A stretch of 20,590 nt of DNA, taken from positions 1-20,590 of the forward strand of contig JAPOQV010000277.1 of the NCBI GenBank assembly GCA_026710565.1, written 5' to 3'. This stretch comes from Spirochaetaceae bacterium. GTDB lineage: Bacteria; Spirochaetota; Spirochaetia; SZUA-6; Bin103. Positions 1-8,478 of this stretch are shown piece after piece; position 1 is the stretch's first letter; each line of letters opens with the position of its first letter. The position numbers and the translations under genes were made by a program. The notes under the pieces are model-generated. The model saw nothing but the letters and a program-made list of their open reading frames with translations, was not told the origin of the DNA and made no database searches.

Positions 1-275
1 CCATCGCCCGCGCGCTGGTCAACTACCCGTCGATCGTGTTCGCGGACGAGCCCACGGGCAACCTGGATTCGGCCACCGGCGAGGAGATCATGCAACTCCT
101 CACCGAGCTCAACCTGTCGGGCGCCACCATCATCCTGGTCACCCACGACGCCGACGTCGCCGCCTACAGCCGCCGCGTCATTCACCTGCGGGACGGACTG
201 ATCACCCGTGACGAGCCGGTCGCCCGGCGGCCGGCCAGCGCCCCGGCCACCACCGCACCGGAGCCGCCACCGTGA
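1..275 (+). CDS. ABC transporter ATP-binding protein, C-terminal part (MacB/LolD type)
   Basis: This is the 3' end of an ABC ATPase that begins before the window; the frame is open from base 3. The visible part starts just after the signature motif (IARAL), then shows Walker B with the catalytic glutamate ([12 protein letters not shown]), the D-loop, and the H-loop (ILVTHD). The DEPTGNLDS form is typical of the MacB/LolD/FtsE group, which drives FtsX-like permeases instead of solute channels. After the core there is an Ala/Pro-rich tail of about 20 residues. Its TGA overlaps the GTG start of the next permease gene (GTGA), so the two are translationally coupled. Family assignment is firm; the substrate is unknown. 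Confidence 0.93.
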   Translation, partial: IARALVNYPSIVFADEPTGNLDSATGEEIMQLLTELNLSGATIILVTHDADVAAYSRRVIHLRDGLITRDEPVARRPASAPATTAPEPPP

Positions 276-1495
276 AGGTGACCGAGGGCATCCGCGAAGC
301 GTTCGATACGGTCCGCCACAACAAGCTGCGCACCGCGCTGACCATCCTCAGCCTGGTGATCGGCGTCGCCTCGGTGATCGCCGTGATGTCGATCGGCATC
401 ATGGGGCGCCGCGCGGTGATGGAGGACGTCGCCGCACTCGGCGGCGCCCTGTACTGGATCGAGCCGGAACGCAGCGACAACTGGTGGGAGCGCGGCGAGC
501 AGCGGCAGCAATACCTGCGCGACTACCACGTTGCCGGCATCCACGACCTGGTGCGCGACACGAGCTGGCTCACGCCGCTGGTGCGCGGCGACGCCGCGGT
601 CGGTTTCCGCAACACCGAAGAGGACGCGCAGCTCTTCGGGGTCGGCCCCGAGTACGACGACATCTGGTCCCCGCCGCTGCTGGCGGGCCGATTTCTGGAC
701 GAGGACGACCTGCGGGCGAAGCGCCACGTGATCGTCCTGGGCAACCGCACCGCGGGCGCGCTGTTCGGAGATCCCCAGGGCGCGGTCGGGGCCACGGTGC
801 AGGTCGGCCGGCTCCACCTGCAGGTCGTCGGCGTGCTGGACCAGCGGGGCCTCAGCTCCGCCGGGGATGGCTCCGACGACCGTACCGCGTACCTGCTGTA
901 CGACGTGTACAGCACCATCCACGAGTGGGGGGGCCTCGGGCCGCACGTCCCGGAGGTGACCATGCGCGCCCGCGACAGCGCTCGGCTGGCCGAGTCGATC
1001 ACCCGCGTGCAGTTCTTCCTGGACCGGGTGCTGCCGGGCACTGATTCGCTGCAGCCCTTCAGCGTCGAGACCGATCAGGCGCGCATCGAGACGGAGGGCC
1101 AGGTGCTCGACATCATCACCACGGTAGTGACGCTGGTCGCCGGCATCTCCCTCCTGGTCGGCGGCATGGGGATCATGAACATCATGCTGGTCTCGGTCAG
1201 CGAGCGCACCCGGGAGATCGGGCTGCGCAAGGCCGTCGGCGCCCGCGACGGCGACATCATGGGCCAGTTCCTGATCGAGTCGGTGGTGATCTGCCTGCTC
1301 GGCGGACTGGTCGGCGTGCTGCTGGGATTCGGCGGTACGCTGGCCGTGGCCCTGGGACTGGGCTGGCGCATGGACCTGCCTGCGGTGGTCGCGGTCGGCC
1401 TTGGCGTCTCGATCGCCATCGGCCTGTTCTTCGGCGTCTACCCGGCCAGCAAAGCCTCACGGCTGCCGCCGGTGGTGGCGCTGAACCGCGAATAG
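272..1495 (+). CDS. FtsX/MacB-like ABC transporter permease 1
   Basis: A 407-aa permease with the MacB layout: an N-terminal membrane segment (about residues 22-43), a large extracytoplasmic MacB_PCD-like domain (about 45-280), then three membrane segments near 283-306, 333-355 and 371-392. Two hallmark stretches are visible: [22 protein letters not shown] after TM2 (the [11 protein letters not shown] coupling motif that contacts the ATPase) and the C-terminal GVYPASKAS motif. These proteins are mechanotransmitters that move peptides, lipids or lipoproteins out of the envelope, not classical importers. The GTG start at 272 overlaps the stop of the ATPase gene. It forms one operon with the ATPase and with a second permease 17 bp downstream. 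The substrate cannot be told from sequence. Confidence 0.93.
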   Translation: MKVTEGIREAFDTVRHNKLRTALTILSLVIGVASVIAVMSIGIMGRRAVMEDVAALGGALYWIEPERSDNWWERGEQRQQYLRDYHVAGIHDLVRDTSWLTPLVRGDAAVGFRNTEEDAQLFGVGPEYDDIWSPPLLAGRFLDEDDLRAKRHVIVLGNRTAGALFGDPQGAVGATVQVGRLHLQVVGVLDQRGLSSAGDGSDDRTAYLLYDVYSTIHEWGGLGPHVPEVTMRARDSARLAESITRVQFFLDRVLPGTDSLQPFSVETDQARIETEGQVLDIITTVVTLVAGISLLVGGMGIMNIMLVSVSERTREIGLRKAVGARDGDIMGQFLIESVVICLLGGLVGVLLGFGGTLAVALGLGWRMDLPAVVAVGLGVSIAIGLFFGVYPASKASRLPPVVALNRE

Positions 1496-1512
1496 CGGCC
1501 GGAACCCGCCGC

Positions 1513-2823
1513 ATGGCCCTGCGCATCGCCCGACCCGCCCCATCGCCCGGCAGCCCGCCGGCGCGACGGCGCTTTCTGCCGGGCATGCGTCCCGGGTCGC
1601 TGGTGTTCGAGGCGGCGGCCGCGGTGGCAACCAACCGGTTCCGCGCCGTGCTGGCGGTGCTGGGCATCACCATCGGCGTGGGCTCCGTGATCGCCATCGT
1701 CGGTCTTGGCGACGGCGCCAAGGTCGTGGTTCGCGACGCGATCTCGAGCTTCGGGGCCGGCTCGCTGATGGTGATGCCTGACTGGCGGGCGCGCGACGCC
1801 GACGGCGAGCGCTACGAAACGGAGTTCATCACCGTCGAGGACGTGGAGCAGATCAACGCGCAGGCCGACGCGGTCAAGGCGGTGACGCCCGAGGTGATGA
1901 TCAACGGGCAGACCGTCCGCTACCGCGACCGCGCAAGCGGCACCGACACGACGCTCTACGGCACGCTGCACTACTACCTCGCGGCGAGCACTGTCAGCAT
2001 GGCGCAGGGGCGGTTCCTCAACCCCGATGACGAGCGCCTGCAGCGCAAGGTGGCGGTGATCGGCGCCGGGGTCGCGGCAGAGCTGTTCCCGGACGGATCA
2101 CCGCTCGGGGAGTTGATCTCCATCGGCACCTGGTTCGAGCTGGAGGTGGTCGGCGTGCTGGCTCCGGAGGAGCAGGGCCTGCTGGGGGTCACCAGCTTCG
2201 CCGGGTCGGTCGACGACCGCGTGTTCCTGCCGGTGTCCACGCTGCAGCGCCTCACCGGCTGGCAGGGGATCTTCTTCCTCTGGGGGCAGGCGGCCAGCCT
2301 GCGCGACATCGACGCGGCCAAGCAGCAGATCCTGGCGATCCTCGACGCCAACCACGGCCGCCACGACGGCCGGCACCGCAAGTTCGTGGTGGAGGACATG
2401 AACCAGCTCCTGGAGACGATCGACAGCACCACCGCGACCATCACCACCATGGTTTCCCTTCTGGGCGTGATCGCGCTGGTGGTCGCCGGCATCGGCGTGA
2501 TGAACATCATGCTGGTGTCGGTCCGCGAGCGGACGCGGGAGATCGGCACGCGCAAGGCGATCGGCGCTCAGCAGGCGTCGATCCTCAACCAGTTCGTCGC
2601 CGAGGCGGTGCTGATCTGCGGCGGCGGCGGGTTGCTCGGCATCGGCTTGGCGGCGGCCGCCATCACCATCGTCGCGGAGGCGACCCAGTGGCCGGGGCTG
2701 ATCTCCCTCGGGACGGTGCGGCTGGCGTTCCTGCTGGCGTTCGGAACCGGCCTGGCGTCCGGGCTCTATCCGGCCAGCCGCGCGGCCCGCATGGACCCCG
2801 TGGAGGCGCTACGCCACGAGTAG
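1513..2823 (+). CDS. FtsX/MacB-like ABC transporter permease 2
   Basis: A 436-aa paralogue of the preceding permease, with the same plan: TM1 at about residues 45-66, a MacB_PCD-like periplasmic domain, and three C-terminal TMs. It carries the same NIMLVSVRERTREIGTRKAIGA and LYPASRAARMDPVEALRHE signatures. The ATG at 1513 adds a basic Pro/Arg-rich leader of about 25 residues; an in-frame ATG at 1585 is an alternative start that would remove it. Two different permeases beside one ATPase suggest a heterodimeric transporter, as in LolCDE-like or MacB-like exporters. No membrane-fusion adaptor is seen here; it would have to lie upstream of the window. The gene ends 4 bp before the convergent NIPSNAP gene. 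Confidence 0.92.
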   Translation: MALRIARPAPSPGSPPARRRFLPGMRPGSLVFEAAAAVATNRFRAVLAVLGITIGVGSVIAIVGLGDGAKVVVRDAISSFGAGSLMVMPDWRARDADGERYETEFITVEDVEQINAQADAVKAVTPEVMINGQTVRYRDRASGTDTTLYGTLHYYLAASTVSMAQGRFLNPDDERLQRKVAVIGAGVAAELFPDGSPLGELISIGTWFELEVVGVLAPEEQGLLGVTSFAGSVDDRVFLPVSTLQRLTGWQGIFFLWGQAASLRDIDAAKQQILAILDANHGRHDGRHRKFVVEDMNQLLETIDSTTATITTMVSLLGVIALVVAGIGVMNIMLVSVRERTREIGTRKAIGAQQASILNQFVAEAVLICGGGGLLGIGLAAAAITIVAEATQWPGLISLGTVRLAFLLAFGTGLASGLYPASRAARMDPVEALRHE

Positions 2824-2827
2824 GCCG

Positions 2828-3151
2828 CTACTGCAGCACGGACCGTGACGTGGGCGTGACGCGCGTCACCTGCATGGTGTCGCGATTGATCAGCTCGCCC
2901 GCGCGGGGGCTGATCGTCTGCTTCCACTCCTCGTCGTCGTAGACCGCCTCGTAGAGGCGCTCCCGCTCCGCTTCCGACTCGAAGCGGCGGATCCAGATGT
3001 AGACGGTGTCGTCCTCCTCGCCGCGGAAGCTGCCGGCGATCACCATGCCACGCTGCACCTGGAAGGGGATGATCGTCCCCTCCATCAAGCTCAGCCACTC
3101 GTCCATCTTGCCGGGGACGACCTCGTACCGGCGAATCTCGTAAAAGGCCAT
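2828..3151 (-). CDS. NIPSNAP-family protein
   Basis: A 107-aa protein starting MAFYEIRRYEVVPGK. The pattern of an Y-E-x-R-x-Y strand, a 'PGKMDEW' turn, a central VIAGSFRGEEDDTVYIWIRR strand and a helix with FESEAERERLYEAVY is that of the NIPSNAP fold (dimeric alpha-beta barrel, ferredoxin-like). The ATG at 3151 was chosen because it begins exactly at the family's first strand and sits 8 bp after the stop of the upstream dioxygenase gene; a longer open frame upstream is only an out-of-frame reading of that gene. These proteins are often found beside catabolic enzymes but their biochemical role is unsettled. Here the gene is the last of a minus-strand operon with an aldehyde dehydrogenase and a PhyH dioxygenase. 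Confidence 0.88.
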   Translation of the reverse strand: MAFYEIRRYEVVPGKMDEWLSLMEGTIIPFQVQRGMVIAGSFRGEEDDTVYIWIRRFESEAERERLYEAVYDDEEWKQTISPRAGELINRDTMQVTRVTPTSRSVLQ

Positions 3152-3159
3152 GGGCGATG

Positions 3160-3843
3160 CTATCCCAGCGTGATCGGCGCCCGCCAGAGCTCCGGCAGCG
3201 TGTGGTCGTCCGCCACCGACGCGTCGCGATAGGTGGGGATCAGCGCCCATCGGTCGCGGCCGCTGGAGTTCGCGTGGGAGCCGTGCAGCAGCCGGTCGTG
3301 GAAGAACAGCGCATCGCCGGGCCCCATCGGCACCGACCGCAGCGCACCGGTGCCGAACGCCGCGACCACGTCCTCCTCCGAGACGCGGTTGCCGAACCCT
3401 ACGGGACTGTCCTCCCGGTGGTGGTCCCAGGCGCGGGCGTGCGAGCCGGCCACCACGCGCAGGCAGCCGTTGTCGATTTCCGCTCGGTCCAGGGCGATCC
3501 ACGCCGACACCTTGTGTGCCCCCTTCCAGTAGGGCCAGTCCTGGTGCCAGGGAGACGCCGCGGTGATGCGGGCCGTCTTGACCACCGGCTTGACGCTCAG
3601 GAACTCCACCGTCGGCCCGATGATCGCTCGCACCGCCGACCGCATCGGGTCCCCGGTGCAGACCCGCAACAGGTCCGGCGGCGTGCGCTCCGGCGCGAGC
3701 ACGCGCACGCCGGTTTCGTTGACGCCGTCTGCCAACACCCGCGCCACCGCCGCGCGAATGTCCCGCGCCTCTTCCGCGGACCACATGCAACGCACCAGCA
3801 GGTACCCGTCCCGCTGAAACGCCGCGGCGTCGGCCTCGCTCAC
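3160..3843 (-). CDS. Phytanoyl-CoA dioxygenase (PhyH) family oxygenase
   Basis: A 227-aa Fe(II)/2-oxoglutarate-dependent oxygenase. The iron triad is visible: H100-x-D102 (PWHQDWPYW) and H187 (FFHDRLLHGSHANSS), followed 11 residues later by R198, the position that binds the 2-oxoglutarate carboxylate in human PhyH. The NGCLRVVAGSH stretch after the HxD motif is also typical of the family. I chose the GTG at 3843, 8 bp after the mmsA stop codon, giving an N-terminus MSEADAAAFQRDGYLLV typical of PhyH proteins; the frame stays open farther upstream only because it overlaps the aldehyde dehydrogenase gene. The product should hydroxylate a small organic substrate in the cytoplasm. The substrate cannot be inferred; the family ranges from phytanoyl-CoA to ectoine and halogenated or aminated metabolites. 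Confidence 0.9.
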   Translation of the reverse strand: MSEADAAAFQRDGYLLVRCMWSAEEARDIRAAVARVLADGVNETGVRVLAPERTPPDLLRVCTGDPMRSAVRAIIGPTVEFLSVKPVVKTARITAASPWHQDWPYWKGAHKVSAWIALDRAEIDNGCLRVVAGSHARAWDHHREDSPVGFGNRVSEEDVVAAFGTGALRSVPMGPGDALFFHDRLLHGSHANSSGRDRWALIPTYRDASVADDHTLPELWRAPITLG

Positions 3844-3851
3844 GTCGCGCC

Positions 3852-5321
3852 TCAGAACCGCCGTGACCAGCCCTCCGGCCAGCGCTCGACGACCACCTTG
3901 GTCTGCGTGAAGAACTCGATGGCGTGCTTGCCCTGGCCGTGCAGGGTGCCGAAGAAGCTGTCGCGCCATCCCGAGAACGGGAAGAACGCCATGGGCGCAG
4001 CCACGCCCAGGTTGATGCCGATGTTGCCCACGTCCGCCTCGTGGCGGAAGCGCCGGGCGGCCGCGCCGCTGCCGGTGAACAGGCATGCCATGTTGCCGTA
4101 GCGGCCTCCGTTCACCAGGCTGATCGCCTCGTCGACGTCGGCCACCTCCATCACGCCCAGCACCGGCCCGAAGATCTCGGTCCCGGCTACGGTGCCTGCC
4201 GGCGGCACGCCGCGCAGCAGCGTCGGACCCACAAACGAGCCGCCGGGGTGGCCGTCCACCCCGCGATCGCGGCCGTCCACGACGACGCGCGCTCCCTCGC
4301 CGGAGGCGGTGCCGATCAGCCCCTCGATCCGGCTGCGGCTCTCCTGCGTGATGACCGGCCCCATCTCGACGCCGTCGTCCAGGCCGTTGCCCACCACGCG
4401 CGTGCTGGCGATCTGTCCCATCGCGTCGGCGAACGGGTCGGCGGCATCGCCCACCGTGATCGCCAGCGAGGCGGCCAGACAGCGCTGCCCGGCGCAGCCG
4501 AAGGCGCTGTCCGCCGCGATCGTGCAGGTCGCGTCGATGTCGGCGTCCGGCAGCACCACGATCGGGTTCTTGGCGCCGCCCTGCGCCTGCACCCGCTTGC
4601 CGGCGGCCGACGCGGTGGCGTACACGTGCCGGGCCACGGGCGTGGAGCCGACGAAGCTCACCGCCCTGATCCCCGGGTGCTCCAGGATCGCGTCGACGAC
4701 GCCGCGGTCGCCGTTGACCAGGTTGGCGACGCCGGGCGGGAACCCCGCCTCGTCGAGGAGCTCGAACACGGCGCGCATGGTCAGCGGCGTGCGCTCGGAC
4801 GGCTTGACGATGCAGGTGTTCCCGCACGCGACCGCATACGGGAAGAACCAGAACGGGATCATGGCCGGGAAGTTGAACGGGCAGACGATCGCGCACACGC
4901 CGACCGGCTGCCGGACCATCAGCTCGTCGATGCCGGCAGCTACGTCCTCCAGGAAGTCGCCCTGCATGAGCGTCGGCGTGCCGCACGCCACCTCCACGTT
5001 CTCGATCGCGCGCTTCAGCTCGCCCACCGACTCGGCCAGCGTCTTGCCGTTCTCCTCCGTGATGATGCGCGCCAGGTCGTCGACGCGCTCGTCCATCAGC
5101 GCCTTGAGCCGGAACAGCGGCTGGATGCGGTCCTCCACCGGCGTGTTGCGCCACTCGCGGGCGGCCGCCGTGGCGGCCTCCACCGCCGCGTCCAGGTCAT
5201 CGCCGGACGACAGCACGACGCGGCCGATCGCGGCCGCCGTCGCCGGGTTGTGGACGTCCATGAAGTCGGCTCCGGCGGACCGTTGCCATCCGCCGCCGAC
5301 GTGATTCAGTGCCGTAATCAT
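3852..5321 (-). CDS. mmsA: CoA-acylating methylmalonate-semialdehyde dehydrogenase-type ALDH
   Basis: A 489-aa aldehyde dehydrogenase of the MMSDH subgroup. The oxyanion-hole Asn is N150 (VCPFNFP) and the catalytic Cys is C281 (GCAGQRC). The usual general-base glutamate motif (ELGGK) is replaced by QGGAKN (247-252), the mark of the CoA-acylating MMSDH family, where the thioester is released by CoA and not by water. The C-terminal [20 protein letters not shown] block is diagnostic too. The known reaction is oxidation of methylmalonate or malonate semialdehyde to propionyl- or acetyl-CoA with NAD+ and loss of CO2, in valine, beta-alanine or myo-inositol breakdown. No other gene of those pathways lies next to it; its operon partners are a PhyH oxygenase and a NIPSNAP protein, so the actual aldehyde may differ. 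It starts 32 bp from the divergent DUF309 gene. Confidence 0.92.
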   Translation of the reverse strand: MITALNHVGGGWQRSAGADFMDVHNPATAAAIGRVVLSSGDDLDAAVEAATAAAREWRNTPVEDRIQPLFRLKALMDERVDDLARIITEENGKTLAESVGELKRAIENVEVACGTPTLMQGDFLEDVAAGIDELMVRQPVGVCAIVCPFNFPAMIPFWFFPYAVACGNTCIVKPSERTPLTMRAVFELLDEAGFPPGVANLVNGDRGVVDAILEHPGIRAVSFVGSTPVARHVYATASAAGKRVQAQGGAKNPIVVLPDADIDATCTIAADSAFGCAGQRCLAASLAITVGDAADPFADAMGQIASTRVVGNGLDDGVEMGPVITQESRSRIEGLIGTASGEGARVVVDGRDRGVDGHPGGSFVGPTLLRGVPPAGTVAGTEIFGPVLGVMEVADVDEAISLVNGGRYGNMACLFTGSGAAARRFRHEADVGNIGINLGVAAPMAFFPFSGWRDSFFGTLHGQGKHAIEFFTQTKVVVERWPEGWSRRF

Positions 5322-5353
5322 CCCGCGGACGGTACCATGCCCGGCACCGGCAG

Positions 5354-5728
5354 ATGAACGGTGAGAGCGCGGACGACGATGCCTGGGCGCGCGGCCTGAC
5401 GCTGTACGCGGCCGGCGATCACTGGCACGCGCACGAGGCGTGGGAGGCGCTCTGGCTGCGGACGAAGGTTTCGGACGAGGGTGCCTTCGTGCGGGCAGCC
5501 ATCCAGGTGGCCGCGGCGATGGTCAAGGCCGAACAGGGCAACATGGCCGGCGTGCGCAAGAACCTCGGCAAGGCATATGCCAACCTGATCGGAGCGCCCG
5601 GGCGCTGCCGGGGAGTCGACACCCGCGCGCTGGCCGTGGCCTGCGACCGGTGCGCCCGCCACGCCCACGCGAACGGCGGATCGTTCGACTGGCGCTTCAA
5701 GCCGAAGATCGGACCAATTCGGGAGTAG
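5354..5728 (+). CDS. DUF309-family protein
   Basis: A 124-aa protein with the DUF309 signature: a helix beginning [21 protein letters not shown] (residues 14-34, with the AHExWE core) followed by a second helix rich in Ala ([19 protein letters not shown]) and a third with [13 protein letters not shown]. The fold is a small all-helical bundle and the molecular function is not established. The gene runs divergently from mmsA with only 32 bp between start codons, so the two may share a promoter region. The ATG at 5354 starts 10 residues before the domain and is the only reasonable start. It is followed by a degraded toxin-antitoxin locus. Confidence 0.85.
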   Translation: MNGESADDDAWARGLTLYAAGDHWHAHEAWEALWLRTKVSDEGAFVRAAIQVAAAMVKAEQGNMAGVRKNLGKAYANLIGAPGRCRGVDTRALAVACDRCARHAHANGGSFDWRFKPKIGPIRE

Positions 5729-5737
5729 ATGGGCGAG

Positions 5738-5802
5738 TCCCGCGCACTCCACGTCGGGAGATCGAGGTGGCGCTGCAACGCGCCGGGGAGGTATCGCAAT
5801 GA
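5738..5802 (+). pseudogene. Remnant C-terminus of a HigB/RelE (Gp49-like) toxin gene
   Basis: In the frame starting at 5738 the DNA reads RVPRTPRREIEVALQRAGEVSQ and then stops with TGA at 5800-5802. The TPRREIExALxRxxE pattern matches the C-terminal helix of phage-derived Gp49-like HigB toxins. The stop overlaps the ATG of the downstream antitoxin gene (ATGA), the arrangement expected in a toxin-first higBA operon. No start codon or RBS precedes it, and the rest of the toxin (about 90 residues) is missing: the bases just upstream belong to the DUF309 gene. I infer a deletion between that gene and the toxin tail. The identification rests on about 20 residues, so it is tentative. Confidence 0.5.
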
Positions 5803-6077
5803 GCACGCTTGCGGAACTGCATGAGAAGTGGAGCCGGGAAGCGGACTATCGCGAGGCGTATGAGCGGCTGGGGCCGGAGTACGAGGTGGCCCGTGCATTG
5901 ATCGAGGCGCGCACGCGCGCGGGCTTCACCCAGGCGCAACTCGCCGCGCGGATGAAGACGACGCAATCGGCGGTCGCGCGGCTGGAGAGCGGTCGGGTGC
6001 CGCCCTCGACGCGGACGCTGGAGAAGGTCGCACGCGCGACGGGCACCCGGCTACGCATCCAGTTCGACCCGATGTGA
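5799..6077 (+). CDS. higA: HigA-like XRE-family antitoxin, apparently orphaned
   Basis: A 92-aa protein with an N-terminal helical segment (MSTLAELHEKWSREADYREA, then YERLGPEYEVARALIEAR) and an HTH_3 domain at about residues 41-70 (AGFTQAQLAARMKTTQSAVA then RLESGRVPPS). This layout is typical of HigA antitoxins paired with Gp49-like HigB toxins: the HTH binds its own promoter and the protein neutralises the toxin. The start codon overlaps the stop of a toxin fragment, while no intact toxin lies nearby. If expressed, it may act as a solo repressor, or protect the cell from an incoming related toxin. The ending LRIQFDPM is also common to the family. Confidence 0.87.
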   Translation: MSTLAELHEKWSREADYREAYERLGPEYEVARALIEARTRAGFTQAQLAARMKTTQSAVARLESGRVPPSTRTLEKVARATGTRLRIQFDPM

Positions 6078-6235
6078 ACGGCCGCTTGCCTGGGCACTCC
6101 GCATCCGTTGTACCCGCAAGCCCCCGCCGTGGCGTGGCCATCGGCCGGATTCATCAAGTTCACGGACTGTAGATAACAGGCTGCGTGGCGACTCACTTTC
6201 GTCGGCCTTGGGGTTGATGCGACAAGGAGGAGATC
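6078..6235 (+). other. Intergenic spacer before the acetyltransferase gene
   Basis: About 150 bp without a convincing gene. The only useful signal is a strong Shine-Dalgarno sequence, AAGGAGG at 6224-6230, which sets the start of the next gene. A TAGATA-like -10 candidate at 6170-6175 has no recognisable -35 partner, so I do not call a promoter. No tRNA, repeat or terminator hairpin was seen. Confidence 0.4.
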
Positions 6236-7174
6236 CTGGAGGTAGTTGAGTATCGCGAGAGGTTGCTCCCCGACCTCAGACGGCTGGCGAACCGCCATCT
6301 CGCTCTGCTGAGCCCCCGCTGGGAGCTCACCGAGCGCCGGTTGGCTTCGCTGCTGCGCGATCCCCTGCAGTATGGGCCCTACTTCCGCGAGGATCCTCAG
6401 CCCGGCGCGCCGACGATCATGTGCGTCATGGACCGCGAGCGACTTGTCGCAGCCGCGGCCGTGTGGCTGCCTGAACGGAGCGATCCGCGCTGGTCCGACG
6501 GACGGCTGCCGGGCGACGGCCGCGATGGAGCCGAGCTCCTGTGGCTGCTGTCCGATCCAGAGTCCGGGGGCGGCCTCCGCACCCTGCTGGAAGCCGCCTC
6601 CGGACGGGCGGCCCGCTTGGGATGCCGCCGCATGACCGCCGGCGACGGCTGCGGCGTGTGCCCGGCCCGGTACGGCGTGCCGGCTTCCTGGGCCCACCTC
6701 GGCGCGGGGCTCGAGGACGACGGATTCGCGGTCAGATCGCAGTCAGCCATGATGCATGCGCGGCTGACCGACCTGCACGACGAAGCGCCGGCGCACATCG
6801 ACGGCCTGACCCTGGAGTGGCGGGAGGATACGGAAGTACCGGAGTGGGAGCTCGTCGCTTGGCTCAGCGGCCGGCAGGTCGGCGAGTGCCAGGCGTGGGG
6901 CTTGAGCCGCCACGTCGCTGGCCACTCCGAGTACCGGCGCTGGGTGGTCGTCGAGTGGATCGAGGTCGCCGAGTCGCATCGGCGCCAGGGGATCGGCCGC
7001 GGGCTGGTGCGGGAACAGATGCGCGCGCACGCGAAGCGGGGCGGCACGGATGCGCTCCTGCAGGTGTGCCTGCCGGATCCGTGCACAGTGCGCTTCCATG
7101 AGGCGATGGGCTTCTCCGTCATCGAGACAGGGAGCACGTACCGGAAGGACGGCCTGCAGGGCACCGACCGCTGA
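6236..7174 (+). CDS. GNAT-family N-acetyltransferase, probable CTG start
   Basis: About 310 aa. The C-terminal half carries the acetyl-CoA-binding GNAT core: strand VVVEWIEVAESHRRQGIGRG (motif A, with the R-R-Q-G-I-G-R-G pyrophosphate loop), a helix, then a late strand with ALLQVCLPDPCTVRFHEAMGF. The N-terminal half looks like a second, degenerate GNAT repeat without a clear binding loop. The first standard start is TTG at 6263, but in-frame codons upstream read LEVVEYRERLLPDLRRL, which looks like the first strand and helix of this family. CTG at 6236 lies 5 nt after a perfect AGGAGG, so I place the start there. The acceptor substrate is unknown. The gene converges with the transporter gene, 6 bp away. 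Confidence 0.8.
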   Translation: MEVVEYRERLLPDLRRLANRHLALLSPRWELTERRLASLLRDPLQYGPYFREDPQPGAPTIMCVMDRERLVAAAAVWLPERSDPRWSDGRLPGDGRDGAELLWLLSDPESGGGLRTLLEAASGRAARLGCRRMTAGDGCGVCPARYGVPASWAHLGAGLEDDGFAVRSQSAMMHARLTDLHDEAPAHIDGLTLEWREDTEVPEWELVAWLSGRQVGECQAWGLSRHVAGHSEYRRWVVVEWIEVAESHRRQGIGRGLVREQMRAHAKRGGTDALLQVCLPDPCTVRFHEAMGFSVIETGSTYRKDGLQGTDR

Positions 7175-7180
7175 TCGTCT

Positions 7181-8470
7181 TCAGTGGGTCCGGGCGTCTT
7201 CCGGCACCGCCGGGACGCGCAGGAGCAGCACGCCGCCGATCGCGAACAGCGCCACCAGGCTGAGCACACCGGTGCTGGTGTCCCCCGTGAGCTGCGCAAA
7301 CACGCCGACCAGCAACGGTCCCAGGATGGCCGCGAACTTCCCGAATATGTTGTAGAAGCCGAAGAACTCGGCGGCCGAATCGGCGGGAATCAGCCGCGCG
7401 TAGTAGGAGCGCGACAGCGCCTGGATGCCGCCTTGGGAGGTGCCCACCAGCAGCGCGATCGCCCAGAAGGTCGGCACCTGCGCGGGAACGGGCAGGCGCG
7501 GGATCGCGAACGCCAGCGCCGTCACCACGATGTAGACCCCGATCCCGGCCAGCAGCATCGTCCGCGGCGAGGTGAGCGAGGCGAGCTTCCCGTAGAGCAG
7601 CGTGCAGGGAAACGCCACGACCTGGACGACCAGCAGCACCACCAGGACGGTCTGCGCGGACAGCCCGATGTCGGTCCCGTAGGCGGTCGCCAGCTTGATG
7701 ATGGTGCCGACGCCATCGATGTAGAAGAAGTAGGCGAGCAGAAACAGCATCACCGTGCGGTAGCGGCGGATCTCCCGCACCACGTTGGCCACGCGCCCAA
7801 TCGCGTCGCGGAAGGTGTCGATGACGCCGCGTCCGGCGGCGGGCAGGAAGTGGACCTGCCGCACGTGCCGCAGAAGCGGCACCGTGAACGCCAGCCACCA
7901 CAGCGCCGCGATCACGAAGGCGAGCCGCACCCCCCAGCCGTCGACGCTCAGGCCGAGTTGCGGCAGACCCATCATCACCGCCATGGCCACGACGAACGGC
8001 AGCGAGCCGCCCACGTATCCCCACGCGAAGCCGGCGGAGGACACCCGGTCCATGCGCTCGGGTGTGCTCACGTCGGTCAGGAACGCGTCGTAGAACACGT
8101 TGGCGCCGGCGAAGCCGATGCCGGAGACGACGTACAGCGCCAGTGCGGCAAGCGGCCGGCCCGTGGCGGCGAAGGCGATCGCCCCGGTGGCGGTCACCCC
8201 CAGCACGAAGAACGACGCGAAGAACCGCTTCTTGCGGCCCTCGTAATCTCCCATGGGGCCGAGTCCGGTCGCCAGCACGGCCACGACCAGCGTGAACAGG
8301 CTGTTGGCAAACGCCAGCCATGCCGTGGAGGTGGCGCCGGGGACCCCGGCGGCGATCTCGGTCTTGAAGAACAGCGGGAACACCGCGGTGGTCACCGCCA
8401 GCGAATAGGCGGAGTTGGCCACGTCGTACAGGACCCAACTGCGCTCGCCGCGGCTGAATCTGTCCCGCAT
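7181..8470 (-). CDS. MFS transporter, UMF1 (Atg22-like) family
   Basis: A 429-aa polytopic membrane protein with about 12 hydrophobic segments. The N-terminus RGERSWVLYDVANSAYSLAV is the hallmark of the UMF1/Atg22-like branch of the major facilitator superfamily (family consensus SWxLYDxANSAY). The loop with LGPMGDYEGRKKRFF fits the MFS A-motif between TM2 and TM3, and GTSQGGIQALSRSYYARLIP is the family's conserved segment near TM10. The yeast relative Atg22 exports amino acids from the vacuole; the bacterial substrate is not established. The ATG at 8470 was chosen because it begins right before the conserved motif and lies 8 bp after the polX stop codon; the open frame continues upstream only as a reading of polX. 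It is the second gene of a polX operon, an unusual pairing with no obvious functional link. Confidence 0.88.
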   Translation of the reverse strand: MRDRFSRGERSWVLYDVANSAYSLAVTTAVFPLFFKTEIAAGVPGATSTAWLAFANSLFTLVVAVLATGLGPMGDYEGRKKRFFASFFVLGVTATGAIAFAATGRPLAALALYVVSGIGFAGANVFYDAFLTDVSTPERMDRVSSAGFAWGYVGGSLPFVVAMAVMMGLPQLGLSVDGWGVRLAFVIAALWWLAFTVPLLRHVRQVHFLPAAGRGVIDTFRDAIGRVANVVREIRRYRTVMLFLLAYFFYIDGVGTIIKLATAYGTDIGLSAQTVLVVLLVVQVVAFPCTLLYGKLASLTSPRTMLLAGIGVYIVVTALAFAIPRLPVPAQVPTFWAIALLVGTSQGGIQALSRSYYARLIPADSAAEFFGFYNIFGKFAAILGPLLVGVFAQLTGDTSTGVLSLVALFAIGGVLLLRVPAVPEDARTH

Positions 8471-8478
8471 GGTTTCGG

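Noticed and set aside
3844..5154. Extension of the PhyH frame far upstream
   Set aside because: This is an out-of-frame reading of the aldehyde dehydrogenase gene; it is Arg/Gly/Ala-rich and has no domain.
3157..5357. Long open frames on the plus strand opposite the PhyH and mmsA genes (and similar ones opposite the UMF1 and polX genes at 7184-10254)
   Set aside because: High-GC coding DNA leaves antisense frames open. Their products are His/Arg/Ala-rich with no recognisable domain, while the minus-strand genes show clear families.
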